Counted from the stretch's first letter, positions 1 to 11,690 are shown. The stretch: 64,000 bases of DNA from Whitmania pigra (GCA_021613335.1 JAJTWR010000266.1:4667001-4731000), one strand, 5' to 3'. A program made the numbers and translations. The notes: generated from the sequence alone by a model not told the origin.

Positions 1-1225
1 ATCTGAGCATTTGGAGAGTCGTAGAACAAGTCGGTAAGAACCTGAATATGTAACATACACTGATGCAAAAAAGCCCGAGCCTTCTCCTTGCCTCCAATCA
101 AATCGATACCGTTCACTGAGATTGTACTGATTGCATCTTTACTTTTTGTTTTCTTTTGTACATAATTCCAGAATAATTTAGGATTTGATTTGAGTTTGAT
201 TGCTAACCGATTCCGGCTTTTTATATTTAGCTTAACAGACAAATTCTTGACTCTTTTCTAAGATCTTTGAATTCATTGATTCTATTAGTGGCTCCATACT
301 TAAAGATCTGCCTCCAGCAATAGTGTTTCCTTGTCATTAGTTCTTGGAGCTCAGGTATCATTTGGAATCTGAACTTTTTACACAATCTGTGAGGTACATG
401 TTTTTTGTCAACTCGTTCAACGTATTTTTAAAAACTGCCGAAACGAAACAGCATAGTGGTCGCTACTTCTCAATGGTGCGAGACAAACAACATTCTCTAC
501 TATATCATTTGATATTACCAAATCAAGTATATGTGCACTTTGTCCGAATCTAAATCGTGTTGGTTCCATGACGTGTTGAGTCAGAAATCTGTCAGCTAAA
601 AAGTTCAAGAATCTATTTTTAATCTTTGTTGTAGAACCTGAACATCTTGCCATTAACCAATCAATATTTGGAAAATTTATACCTCCTATGAGTAAATGAT
701 CTCCTTCCAAACAAAAAAATTCCTCCAACAACTGCATTAATTTCTCATTGTATTCTGATGAACTAAGTTTTCTTATTTTCTGTAAATCATCGGTATATTG
801 AGAAGTCCATATGAAGTTACTACTCTGACACATAATTTCTCTAGAAATGCAGTAGCCAAAATAATTTCACTGATGAAAAGGCTTTCTTTGTAAAACAACA
901 TTATCCCTCTGTACCCTTCTTTTTGAAAACCACACGACAAAATTTGCCTCCCACGTATCTGATATTCTGACAACACGTAAATGGATTGTGAATGCTTGGG
1001 ATTAGTCTCGTTAAATAGTAGGACAGTTTTAGCATGTTGAAACTCCATAAACTTATTTGATAAGAAATCCACTTTGGGCAACCAAATTGTTAGACTTGAA
1101 TTGTGCATATTTATAAATTTCGTCTCCTGTAGGAAACATGAAAATCTCCTGGCTCTAAAGACCCACTTACTTACATTTTTTTTTGCTGATCTCATCCTTC
1201 TTCTCCTTTTAACAGTTTGGAGCAC
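1..1225 (-). pseudogene. LINE fragment: endonuclease and linker to RT (broken)
   Basis: Minus-strand remains of a non-LTR retrotransposon of the jockey/CR1/L2 type, running off the left edge. From 1225 downward the frames give the front of an endonuclease/exonuclease/phosphatase domain (YRGIMLFYKESLF), then LLIGGINFPNIDW, LDLVISN and SSDHYAVSF (833-417). After this comes the basic linker that precedes the reverse transcriptase (LAIKLKSNPKLFWNYVQKK, about 200-110). At least two frameshifts separate these blocks. The usual GDFN metal-ligand motif reads GGIN, so the catalytic aspartate is lost, while the SDH motif is kept. The RT domain would lie outside the window. The element is dead. The exact clade is uncertain. 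Confidence 0.8.
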
Positions 1226-1539
1226 AGTTCTCTATCCTCCTTGGACAAATCATTGTTTAGAATCACTCTAATTCGAGAAGATATTCGAGAGGTTCTGTGT
1301 TGAAAAAGAGTATGAAGACGTGCTTAACTTTTGATAAGTTATATTAGTTACAGCTCCAAATCCTACACATTGCAAGAGGAACTCAAGGAAGGATCAAAAG
1401 AAATTGGGCGATCTCAATTAAACTCAAAACGGTCATAAAAACATTCAACCACTAATTTCATTTAATCAAATTTGAAATCGGCTACTGGTTAATGTCTCCA
1501 ACTCATATAAATTTTATACTGTTTAAAGATACATTGATG

Positions 1540-1615
1540 GGGATGTTTTGACGGGGCTATTTTATCCTGGGCTATTTTGTTGCCAGGCTATTCTGACGGG
1601 GCTATTTTGAATGGT
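1540..1615 (+). repeat. short GGGCTATTTT-type tandem repeat
   Basis: The phrase (GAC)GGGGCTATTTT or GGCTATTCT recurs four times at about 15-20 bp spacing. It is a small degenerate tandem array just before a LINE 3' end. There is no coding content. Confidence 0.5.
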
Positions 1616-1620
1616 TACAA

Positions 1621-1670
1621 GAAGCGCCTCTGACGCTATGCATATGGCGCTATATAAATGAAGTTACATG
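1621..1670 (+). repeat. LINE 3' terminal fragment (copy 1)
   Basis: The sequence GCGCCTCTGACGCTATGCAT followed by ATGGCGCTATATAAATGAAG matches a second stretch at 3661-3740. It also resembles the end of the LINE at 1850-2290 (GGAGCGCCCCTGACGCTTAT). I read it as a truncated 3' UTR of an L2/CR1-like LINE, because such ends follow the reverse-transcriptase C-terminus in the neighbouring copy. Confidence 0.6.
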
Positions 1671-1849
1671 TTCGGAACATTATTGTCCATTAATGAAAAT
1701 GATACACGCGATAACACATTCTTCATCCAACGCAATAAATTCTTGAAAAGTATGGAGGATGAACAGAGAGAAATTGATGTGCCCCAACTCCTTTGCAAAC
1801 ATTAGAGCTACTGTTTTATCAGGCACTTTCTTATATTTGATGTGGCCGC

Positions 1850-2289
1850 GGCTCTCTACCATTTCCTCATCTTGTCAAAGCTCGACTACTGTAACTCCCT
1901 TCTATATAAACTATCCTCTGCTTCTCTCCGGAAACTGGCTTCCAGTCGCTGATAGAATTAAGTTCAAGGTTGCTCTCCTTGCCCACAAGACCCTCAGCAC
2001 TGGAATGCCACGCTACTTCGCCAGTACCCTCGCCCCGCACTCCCATTCGAGATGCTTGCGGTCGGAGACATCCAACTTTCTCAGTATTCCTATTCCGAGG
2101 AACAAGTTTTAAGCAAATTTATTGAAGTTCACAGCTCTTCGGACATGGAATGCTCTACTGGCTAACCTCAGGGCCTCTGCATCGTTCAACCAATTCAAGA
2201 CCAGCCTCAAGACTCACTTCTTCACACAGCAACCAGGGACGGAGCGCCCCTGACGCTTATGGCAAATAAAAATTCTTATAAAAATGCAC

Positions 2290-2290
<1 letters not shown>
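1850..2290 (+). pseudogene. L2/CR1-like LINE, C-terminal RT end and 3' UTR (broken)
   Basis: Plus-strand tail of a non-LTR retrotransposon reverse transcriptase. One frame reads LDYCNSLLYKLSSASLRKL (1881 onward) and then stops. A second frame resumes with WLPVADRIKFKVALLAHKTL and TLAPHSHSRCLRS. A third gives RTWNALLANLRASASFNQFK and LKTHFFTQ. This order (DYCNSLLY, LPV..RI.FK, LAPHS.SR.LRS, WN.LP.NLR, F.T.LKTH.F) is typical of the L2/CR1 thumb and C-terminus. The segment that normally lies between LRKL and LPV is missing, so the copy has a deletion as well as frameshifts. It ends in GGAGCGCCCCTGACGCTTAT and a run of ATT. Confidence 0.82.

Positions 2291-2322
<32 letters not shown>
2290..2322 (+). 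repeat. (ATT)n LINE tail
   Basis: About 11 perfect ATT units directly follow the LINE 3' end, as expected of the short tandem tails of L2/CR1 elements. Confidence 0.85.
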
Positions 2323-3660
2323 GAATCAGTTTTTTCTTAATTATAAATTACCTCAATTTCCAAGGCAGCCATTCCTTTCTGGGAATCCATAGCTAACAAT
2401 CTGCTGAAAGACAATCAAAAGTCAGAATGGCGAATGCGAATCCGCTAAACATGAAGTTTGAAATCTATAATTATAATTATAATTATAGCATAAGCATAAA
2501 TCCAAAAATACGTTTTTTGTTATATAATCTTTTGTTAAAAAAATGCAATTTTTGAATTTAACATGTTGTTTTTGGAAAGTTTCAAAACCATTTCAGACAT
2601 GCTTTTATTAAAGTTTCGCAGGTTTTAGCACCGTAATTTGGGGTCAAATCATATTACAGAAAATTCCTGTTCTTGAAATAAATGTTCACATATAGAGTTT
2701 TTCCATTTATCGAGGTGTACGAATATTCAGTTTTTATTGCATCACATAATTTTCATGATGTAATTAATTATGATTACGATGGGGCACAATTGCTACATTC
2801 CAATTTCAAAACGTTTTAAAAAAATGTTCTCAAAAGATTTTCTTAATTTGTGTTTCATGTAGAACTTTAATCAAATGGAAAGTAAAGCGTTGTGTTTTTG
2901 TTTGAAAATTTATGACTTTCTTTTTCCTGAGCTGGTTTCAATTTTTCACGACATTTTCAAGCAAAAATTGTATTAAAAAACGTCTAAATCAGCGAATGGA
3001 CAGACCACTGAAGAATGCGAGGAGAGACAGCGAATGAGAAGCAGATGAATGGCTGGTAAGGAGAATGAATCGATGGATTGGTTGACATGGACACGTGAAT
3101 AAATGGATAGATGGTTAAACGAGAAGAAGCACTTGTGAAGTGATGGATGGATGGACAAACAAACGAAAGAATGAATGAAATTGCGGGTGATGGATTGCAC
3201 TTTATTCTCCCGAATTTACAAGCTCAGGGGGGCTATAATTCACTTAAAATATTTTGGTTACAAACCAACAATTGCTGCTTAGCGACACCTACAATTGAGC
3301 TCGAGAAACGTGACGACCAAATGCAAGGAAGTTTTACAGTATAAAGGTGTTATATCCGAATAATTTGATTTTATTTAGACTTAAAATTATTTTTCACCAT
3401 TTTAATGCATTTAAATAAATAAATTTGTCTAGAAATAACATTGGCTAGCTTAAACAAATAATCGATATGTAATGAAATATACTCGCGAGCTATAAATCAT
3501 CTTATTAATAGCGGATCTAGGAGAGATTTATGGTTGTCTTCAAGACTCAACCACGACAAAATTTTTTAATTAATTTTTCTTTCTCTGTGAGTGCAAATAA
3601 AGTTCATTTCGAAAAATATTGTGGCGCAGTTCGAAACCCAATCTGAACTGCCACAAGATC
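2323..3660. other. AT-rich spacer, no gene seen
   Basis: No ORF, domain or splice pattern can be supported. A loose GGATGGATGGA-like stretch lies at about 3040-3180. The frames there read as low-complexity Ser/His/Ile. Confidence 0.5.
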
Positions 3661-3740
3661 TCTCGGGAAGGAGCGCTGCAGAAGAAGCGCCTTTGTCGTG
3701 CTACGCATATGGCGCTACATAAATGAAGTACATTTACATT
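3661..3740 (+). repeat. LINE 3' terminal fragment (copy 2)
   Basis: GGAGCGCT, GAAGCGCCTTTGTCGTGCTA and CGCATATGGCGCTACATAAA closely follow the fragment at 1621-1670. No reverse-transcriptase coding sequence remains upstream. I take it for an extremely 5'-truncated copy of the same LINE family. Confidence 0.6.
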
Positions 3741-4083
3741 GTAAAGTATTGTAAACTGGAAATTTCACACGGCGCTGTTATTGGTTATTAACGACCACCA
3801 TTGAGGACATCATTGAAGGGGTAATTAAGTGTTGAGGGAGTGTAACACATCATTTATTAATATAGAAAATAAAAATTAAGAGAATAATAATCAACAGTAA
3901 TTTAAAGTAAAACAAAATAACATACAAATGCACTCTGACATTGTCTCACAACTACTTGACTAAAGTAATTGAAGAACGTCCTAAGGGAGAATTCGCGCTA
4001 AAGGACGACCAAATATAAGACATGAATTTAAGTGGATGTTAGTGAATTGGGACGAGTTAAATTAGCGAGATATTGGAGTCAAT

Positions 4084-4310
4084 TATGAATTGTTTATATC
4101 TTATGAATTATTTATATTATAAATTGTTTATATATTGTGAATCGTTCATATATTGTGAATTGATTATATTATGCATTGTTTATATATTATGAATTGCTTA
4201 TAAATTGCGGATTGTTTATATTATGAATTGTTTCTACAATATGAAGTGTTTACATTTTATGAATTGTTTATATTATGGATTGTTTATATAATATAAATTG
4301 TTTAAACGTT
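4084..4310 (+). repeat. minisatellite with 52-bp higher-order repeat
   Basis: Thirteen diverged units of consensus TATGAATTGTTTATAT follow one another. Their lengths run 18,16,18 / 18,16,18 / 18,16,18 / 18,16,18 with no exception, so a 52-bp triplet of subunits repeats four times (starts 4084, 4136, 4188, 4240) and a thirteenth unit begins at 4292. It is non-coding. The arrangement implies that a 52-bp trimer was amplified after the monomers had already differed in length. Confidence 0.85.
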
Positions 4311-4823
4311 TAATTGCGTAAAGGTTTGGCTGATTAGTTGTAAATTTTGTAAATATTTCACATTTTACAATTATTTTTGGATTATTATCTCCTCGCAAAT
4401 TAATTTTGATGGCTATTGCACATTCCACTTTTTATTAAAATAATTTAAGAAAGTTTATTAATAAATGCTAATTAACATGAATGTCTCCGATTGCGCTGTT
4501 GGCTTGCTGTTATTAAAGTTAAATATAATTTCTAATGTTGATTGCAAAGTTGTTGATGGTTGAGGGCCTATTTATAGCTCGAAATGAAAGCGGTCTACAT
4601 TGACCAACTAAAAGTTAAATTAATTAATTAAGTGAAATTTAAACTTACTTAAAACAAAAATATTAATGTTATTACTTAATTAATTTATATTCTCGCAGCA
4701 TCCTTTACATTGAACGTCATGAAGGTATGGGTCATCAAGCTCGATATAGACGTGAAACAGTTCATTCAAGGACCACCCTTACATATTAACTTATCTACAC
4801 AGTAACTATGTATCTAACCTGCA

Positions 4824-4941
4824 TTCCATCCATCAAACCATTCATCTATCCACATATCTACCCATCCACCCATTAACCTCTCCATCCATCCATTGATCTA
4901 TTGATCCATCCATCCATTGATCCATTGATCCATCCATCCAA
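4824..4941 (+). repeat. (CCAT)n/(CATCCATTGAT)n microsatellite
   Basis: Interrupted CCAT/CATC tetranucleotides mixed with GATCCATTGATCCATCCAT phrases. Low complexity, no gene. Confidence 0.8.
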
Positions 4942-5213
4942 CTTCCATAGTGAGAGATGGTCTAATGAATCCAAGGTATGATCGGTCAGGTGTACTTTCA
5001 AGAGATTACTCAAATTTCTTTCACGCACCTTCTATCCATCATCATCATGAATCAAACAATTTCACATTTAATTTGTTTATCGTAATTGTATCCTAATTTC
5101 ATTTAATTACAACTTCAACTGGTATCTCTTTGATCATCTCTCAAACTTAATGCACACATTAGCAACGCATTCATTACGAAGCATGCAGAGCCATCTATTA
5201 TGTTAATATATTA

Positions 5214-5250
5214 ATTAAATATATATATATATATATAATAATATATTAAA
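5214..5250 (+). repeat. (AT)n tract
   Basis: A run of about 11 AT units inside an AT-rich stretch. Confidence 0.7.
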
Positions 5251-5619
5251 ATTCTCACTCGACTTTCTATTCAATCTTGTAAACTTAAATCGTTAATCCC
5301 AGTAGTTTTCGGTCTCAACAAAATTTCTCATCATCACAGTCGTAGTCATCATCATCATCATCATAGCTATTAAATCAATGCCGCCATTTTGCAAATGTCC
5401 TCTGAAAGAAATGGAAGGATAAAGAGATGGATCTAATTGGCTGTAATAAAAAAGGACTAATCGAAAAAACAAATTAACGAAGGAATGAAATAATTCAACA
5501 ATAGCATTAATTAATTAGTTAACTAATTAATGAAGGAATGAAATAAATCAACAACAGCATCCCGTCCGTTAATCCAATTAATTATACTAATATTCATTAA
5601 GTAAGATCAATTAATAAAG

Positions 5620-5620
5620 A

Positions 5621-5670
<50 letters not shown>
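5620..5670 (+). repeat. (ATT)n microsatellite
   Basis: About 17 perfect ATT units. They may be the tail of an unrecognised LINE. Confidence 0.85.
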
Positions 5671-5673
<3 letters not shown>

Positions 5674-5864
5674 CATCAACAATACTATCATTAATATAGA
5701 ACAATGCGGAGGTTGGAGATGTTGCCATTTATGTGCAAATTGTGGTGCGAGAGGATCGATTTGCGGACGTGTAAGGATTCTCTCAACGTCTTTTCAGGTA
5801 ATGATGATGATGATGTTGATAATGTAATGATGATGACGATGCTGATGATTAATTTTATTTTTTT

Positions 5865-6190
5865 TATTATTATTTGTTTATTGAAACCAAAAAGAGGGTC
5901 ACAAGCAACCGCTATAACACAAATTGGTGTCAGATAATCTGTACATGTAGAGTGCACATACCAAATTTAAGTCAATTAAACTATTAGAAACTTTCCTAAG
6001 TTGTAAATGTAATAAGTGTTGTAAATGCAGGCCTTAAATCAGTATGAATTGTAGAGCTAATAATAATAATATCTAGGGTAGAGAGTTCCAGGGTTTCGTG
6101 ATTCGGTTGGTGAAGAAATGGAGCCTGTGAGTAGTTGAGCATTTTTCATGCCGTAGACGGAGGGTGTGACCACGTATTCGAGATAACAGG
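5865..6190 (-). pseudogene. LINE 3' end: RT C-terminus and 3' UTR (broken)
   Basis: Read on the minus strand, 6180-6075 encodes RGHTLRLRHEKC, then HRLHFFTNRITKPWNSLP, which is the pattern (RGH.L.L.K.R....R..FF..R....WN.LP) found at the C-terminus of many jockey/CR1-like reverse transcriptases. The following minus-strand sequence reads YRLSDTNLCYSGCL (with stops around it) and ends in a TTTCAATAAACAAATAATAA polyadenylation-like tail near 5868, next to TAA-rich DNA. Nothing upstream of the C-terminus survives, so this is a strongly 5'-truncated insertion. The family differs from the LINE at 1850-2290. Confidence 0.7.
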
Positions 6191-6450
6191 AAATCTGGGA
6201 ATTCGGGGATGATGCAGTGAGTGAAGCTGTGTAACATTTTGTGACATCTTTTTATTATTACTAACGAATAGTGTCGTTGTAATACTAAAGTACTTTATAA
6301 TTAGTCCTATCAATAATTTTATAGAAATGATATTCATATAGTAGAATAAAAAAATAAATAAAATAAATAAAATAATAATAATAAGAATAATTACTTCAGA
6401 GACCAATTGTATTCAATTAAAGCAAAACATTAGGCACTTAATGAAAATTT

Positions 6451-6562
6451 ATTATTATTATAATTATTATTAATACTAATATTATTATTATTATTATTAT
6501 TATTACAATTATTATTAATATTATTATTATTATTATTGTTATTATTATTATTATTATTATTT
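6451..6562 (+). repeat. (ATT)n microsatellite, interrupted
   Basis: ATT units with scattered substitutions and indels over about 110 bp. Confidence 0.8.
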
Positions 6563-7480
6563 TTGATGATGGTGGTGATCAGGAAGTTTTTCAATGTACT
6601 CACTCTGTAATCCTCAAAGGGGGCTATTAAAATTTAATCCAAATTTTTATTTGGAAATTTAAGATTTAGCAAAAAATTATTTTATATTTATATATTTATT
6701 TATTTGATGTGTTAGTAAGTTTCATTAACTACAAAAATATTCTGCATGACCATTGTTTGTTATAATGTCGCTAAATAATCTTTGGAACAACGATGAAAAA
6801 TTAAATTATTTAATTAACAAAAATTATTATTTTTTAAACAAGCATTTTCGATGATTTGTTTAATTTGAAATTTTTTCGAACGATTTGAAAATAAATGCAT
6901 TTTCTATTTATGATTTAATTTCTATTATTATTGTAATTCAATGTATTTTAGAACTTCATAACATTTCAAAACAATCCAAAAATATCTAAAAATTTATTAA
7001 AAATTCTGCAGTCCTTAAAATATAATATTAAATAAATATTGCGATATTAAATGATTTGGCAATATTGTTTTTTCCAATTCTTAAATAAACTTTTGAAAAT
7101 CGTAGAAATTCGAGTGAAAAGATTGCTTGGGATTAAAATCTTAAATTAGGAACATTTATTTAAATATTTTGTAAAATGAAAATACAATATTTACTAATTT
7201 AAATACAAAATTATTTCTTAATATAACTTAATTTGCAACATCCTCAAAATGAGAAATAATAAAAAATAATAGAGTATTGTTATTGAAGATATTATTTGTA
7301 GTTCAATATTTGCGCAAGAATCAATTTTTAGTAACAAATTAACTACAAATGATTTATTAGGTTCCTATGATGAATCAATTAATAATAATAAATTAATTAC
7401 AAATGATGTATTAAGTTCTTGCAAATGTTCGCTCACCTCAAAAAATATTCAAATATTTTTCATGAAACCATCTTGGCGTC
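6563..7480. other. AT-rich spacer, no gene seen
   Basis: Very AT-rich, with dense stops in all frames and no recognisable repeat family. Confidence 0.5.
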
Positions 7481-7585
7481 GAACTGCTGTTGTTGTTATT
7501 GTTGCAGCTACTGAATGTTGTTGTTAGGTGTTTCTATGACGACCAACGACTCTAACGACGTTGTTGTTGTTGTTGTTGTTTCTGT
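7481..7585 (+). repeat. (GTT)n microsatellite
   Basis: Three GTT-rich blocks. The longest is about nine perfect units near 7561-7580. Confidence 0.75.
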
Positions 7586-7687
7586 TGGCGTCTTTCCACG
7601 ATTTTGAGGAGACGCAATCATTCCACAAGTTTAAATTTCCGGGCTGCTGTGCTGCATGCCGTCTTCAGCCTATGCTTCCATATGGGT

Positions 7688-7830
7688 AGTCGTCGTCATC
7701 TTCCTTAACAACACCATCATCACCATCGTCATCGTCGTCAAAATCATCATTATCATCGTCATCATCGTCGTCGTCATCGTCACCATCACTATCATCATTA
7801 TCATCACCAACATTTTTACCCTCATTATTA
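7688..7830 (+). repeat. (CAT/CGT)n microsatellite
   Basis: A mixed CATCAT / CGTCAT / CACCAT tract. The frames encode poly-Ile/Val on one strand and poly-Asp on the other, which is a property of the repeat and not of a gene. Confidence 0.8.
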
Positions 7831-8139
7831 ACACCGTCGTTATATTCATCACTGGATTTTTTTGGTTCAATTCCCAAAAAGCGGGAAATAATGTCATGCT
7901 TATTAATATTTACCGCAGGTTTTGATAATGATAATAAACGATAATAACAAATAATAACGATGATGTTTACACTAGTGATGAAGTTCATCATGATGATGCT
8001 GATGATAACAATGATCTTGCTAGGCATAATTAACCCTTGCATATTGATGAGTCCTCTATGAGTTATCATCATCGCCCAATATTCTCAGAATCACTATCTT
8101 CATTGTAATATTTATGATAGTGACCATGAAAATAATAAT

Positions 8140-8245
8140 AAAAAAAATAAAAATTATAATAATAATAATAGTAATAATAATAATCATCATCATCATCGCA
8201 ACTACCACAGCCATCTTTATCATCATTATCAGTACCGCTTTTATC
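8140..8245 (+). repeat. (AAT)n then (CAT)n microsatellite
   Basis: AAT units pass into CAT units within about 100 bp. Confidence 0.75.
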
Positions 8246-8383
8246 CACGGTCATAATAGCATCCGTTGTGAAAATGATCAATCGACAGCAATCACAAGAA
8301 AGTTGTCAAAGATGTTTCGAAATACTTTTTCGACAAAATTCTGAAATAACTTGTCAAAAACAAATAAATTCTTCTCTAGGACT

Positions 8384-8546
<163 letters not shown>

Positions 8547-9029
8547 TTTTAATCATTTTTCATACTTGTGGATGCTCTTGAATAATTTTAAATACATTTG
8601 AATATTTTTATTACTCGTAAACTTGTAACGAATTGATTTACTTTAAGTTTGATTTTGTAAAGAAACATTAACGAAATAATTATTGGACTAATTATTAGAG
8701 GAAAATATTTGCTGAGAATGATTCTAAAACGTCAAAAAAGTGTTCGCCTTCATGATTTAATTCCCAAAGTCTCTTCCATCCTTGGTCCAATATCTTCTTC
8801 CACCGCTTTCAATCAATCATTCCTCCAAAGATGCTCAGATATTCAACACAGCGAGCGTCTGTGTTTTATTCCACATTTTCAAAGCTTTTTGCGGTTCTGA
8901 GGTTTTCTGAGCAACAGCAGCAACAATAACAAAAACGTCAATAAATATCGACATCTGCCATTCCTACACTACTCTCTCTTTGTTTTGGCATTGTATTATA
9001 TATTTTTTGAAAGTGTTTATCACAATTGC

Positions 9030-9180
9030 ATCATTTCTTTGCATCACCGATGTAATCATCTCCTTGTATCACTTTGTCATTGTATCAATTCCTTGAATAA
9101 CCAATGTATCATCTCGTATTGCCAATTCATTATTTCCTTGTATCGCTCAGGTAAATCATCTTTGTATCACCGATGTCCTG
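9030..9180 (+). repeat. degenerate ~26-bp minisatellite
   Basis: The phrase TTCCTTGTATCACCGATGTA recurs about six times with poor conservation. The spacing varies from 22 to 30 bp. Confidence 0.5.
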
Positions 9181-9353
9181 TGTTTGCAAACTTATACCTA
9201 TTTTCTGTTGTATATTTGTTTTGAATACCTGTTTTGTGTCGAGAAATTACTTTGTATATTTGTGTTTAATTGTGATGCTGAGGACAGCATTGAAGTTCAG
9301 ATTTTCACGGCACTCATGGGAGTGAATAGACTGCGAATTTTCCGAGAAGTTGC

Positions 9354-9503
9354 CATCATTATCAGCACCTCTATTACTCTGGACATCATTATCAGCACCT
9401 CTATTACTGTGGACATCATTATCAGCACCTCTATTACTGTGGACATCATTATCAGCACTTCTATTACTGTGGACATCATCATCAACAACTCTGTTATTCA
9501 TCG
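9354..9503 (+). repeat. 30-bp minisatellite, about 4.7 copies
   Basis: The unit CATCATTATCAGCACCTCTA + TTACTGTGGA starts at 9354, 9384, 9414 and 9444, and a decayed fifth copy starts at 9474. The four full copies differ by one base or so. Because 30 is a multiple of three, all frames stay open and give short periodic ORFs on both strands. I do not think any of them is a gene. Confidence 0.9.
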
Positions 9504-9683
9504 TCATCTTCGCCATTAATCTCTTTTTGTAGAGCCGAATTTTGACGAGTTTTGATGACACATAAATTAATATCAATCGGAAATAAATCGCTGTTTATAT
9601 TGTCATTATTGTTCATAAATATACTGAAATAATGTAATAATGCCAAAGAATTTAACAATTATATAAAAAAAATTAGAATTTAA

Positions 9684-9797
9684 TTCAAAAATGAATATAA
9701 TAATTATTTTTAAAAATATTATTTCAAAAATGAATATAATAATTATTTTAAAAACATTATTTCAAAAATGAATTTAATAATTATTTTAAAAACATTA
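9684..9797 (+). repeat. 38-39 bp tandem repeat, 3 copies
   Basis: TTCAAAAATGAATATAATAA + TTATTTTAAAAATATTA starts at 9684, 9723 and 9761. The copies are nearly identical, so this is a recent local triplication. Confidence 0.8.
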
Positions 9798-9799
9798 AG

Positions 9800-10118
9800 T
9801 GAATTCTAAACAAAACGCTGACATTTTCCATTCTCGGCATTTGATAATTTGCAGAATGGAGGAGAAAATATTCCGAATAAAATATGAAATAAGATTTTAA
9901 TGATTTTTTTGGGGGAATAGAATGCTTATAATTTACGGTAAATGATGAATAATGGCAACAAAATTTATTAATATTTGCCTAAGATTTAATAAGAAAAGAT
10001 TATGCACTCGTCTGCCAAGTTTTGTCAAAAACCGACAAGTCATCGAAGATTTCCAAGTATTTGCAGCTTTTTATCTGGAGAGATGCCTTTTTGAAGGAAT
10101 TATACCTTCCTTAAGTCC
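9800..10118. other. AT-rich spacer, no gene seen
   Basis: An open frame runs from 9952 into the CAT repeat, but it has no recognisable domain. Confidence 0.4.
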
Positions 10119-10280
10119 TCCTCCTCCTCCTCATCATCATCATCGTCGTCATCGTCATCGCCACCGTCATCGTCATCGCCATCGTCATCATCATCATTAT
10201 CATCATCGTCATCGTCACCGTCATCGTCATCGCCATCGTCATCATCATCATTATCATCATCGTCATCGCCACCGTCATCG

Positions 10281-10319
<39 letters not shown>
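10119..10319 (+). repeat. (CAT/CGT)n with 54-bp higher-order period
   Basis: Interrupted CAT/CGT/CAC triplets. Superimposed on them is a 54-bp period: CGCCACCGTCATCGTCATCG at 10159, its near-copies at 10213 and 10267, and CATTAT marks at 10195 and 10249. One frame is His/Arg-rich and the complement is Asp-rich. There is no other sign of a gene. Confidence 0.85.
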
Positions 10320-10439
10320 AGCAAGAGTCATTAGCGACTCGATGGCGTGGCATTGGTCAACCAATCACGTACAGGCAGCACTTGAGACTTTGAAACAACT
10401 CCTTCATCCTCAGGAAATCAATTTCGACGTTTAAGGAGC

Positions 10440-11160
10440 ATTCAATGAATATATTGCATTTCATTAGTTTACTACTAGAATTATTGGACATAGTGAATTT
10501 AATAAATTTAATAAATGAAAGGAATTTAATTAATTAATTTAATAAATTTAATAAAATTAAGGAAGTTACTGAATTTAATAAACTTACTGAATTTACCTGA
10601 GATATTCATTTCGATGCAAAACTACTAATTACTAATTACTTCAAATATTTAAAATTTTATCTTAGAAATATGTTAAACCTCATGTTACACGTAGTCACAT
10701 TAAACTTTTACAGTAAGGCAACAATAAAGGCGGCAAATAAATATTTAAAATTGTTGTTAAATCTCTTTCGATTGTATCTTTTTATTATCCAGTGAATTTT
10801 AAATCACTTTTATCAATTTATGCAACTTAATATAATTTATTAAAAATTATTTTGCATCAAGATTTCTTCATTTACTTTTGTCAATATTTTATAAATTTGG
10901 ACATTTACTAATTATTAAAATTTTTATTTCAAATCGCTTTGAACGAAACATCAGCTAGAAAAAGCGATTTCGATCAGTGTCAAGTTCTTATCTGACCCAA
11001 AAAACTCGCTTGACCCCAAAAAATGGACGTTCAACCAGCCTTCTTCGTTTGTTTTCTTCCATTCTGCAAAAAACTTTTTTTGACGTGTTTCGTAGATTTG
11101 ATTACCTTCAAAATTTGACTAACAAGGCTGACTGGCTAATTTAATTTAATTGCAATTAAC
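10440..11160. other. AT-rich spacer with degenerate TTTAATAAA repeats
   Basis: GAATTTAATAAATTTAATAA-like phrases lie at about 10500-10600. Nothing else is recognisable. Confidence 0.45.
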
Positions 11161-11282
11161 TGATTGGTCATAAAAATGGATGACGTCATTGATTTTAACA
11201 GGCTAAAAATAGATTTCAGCCTGTCGTCATCAACCTCTTACTCCGGGAAGGTTAACACGTCATCACGTGACGTCACAGGAAG

Positions 11283-11322
11283 TGATGACGATGACGATGA
11301 CGATGAAGATGACGATGATGAT
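11283..11322 (+). repeat. (GATGAC)n microsatellite
   Basis: About 13 GAT/GAC triplets. Confidence 0.75.
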
Positions 11323-11525
11323 TTGCAGTCATTTCACAGCCATTCAACTTTGAAGCTTCATAATATCATAAATCTATATGAGTTATTATGGTTATTATTA
11401 TTATAATTATTATTTATAAGTTTGCTGATTAACATTATAAACGCAGCATATAAATAATTACAAGTTAAAAAAATTATATCTCTAAAGCCACAAACACAAC
11501 TAATAAGACTCAAAATGAGAAAATA

Positions 11526-11690
11526 TGATAAATTAGTGCACGATATATGGTACAATAAATTATTACATAGTATAAATATAATAAATTATTGCATGACATG
11601 AGATATAATAAATTATCGCATAATATTAAATATCATAAGTTAATATATAATATAAAATATCGTAAATTATTGCATGATACAAAAATTAAA
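11526..11690 (+). repeat. 27-bp degenerate minisatellite, 6 copies
   Basis: The core ATAAATTATTGCATGA recurs at 11528, 11555, 11581, 11608, 11635 and 11662, a period of 27 bp with one 26-bp step. The units are strongly diverged, so the array is old. Confidence 0.75.

Noticed and set aside
9354..9503. Regular 30-bp repeats that might suggest a CRISPR array
   Set aside because: The repeats are contiguous with no spacers, and the genome is animal. This is a minisatellite.
9952..10434. 160-residue His-rich ORF
   Set aside because: The His/Arg tract is the CAT/CGT repeat. The flanks have no domain and the frame has no splice or codon support.
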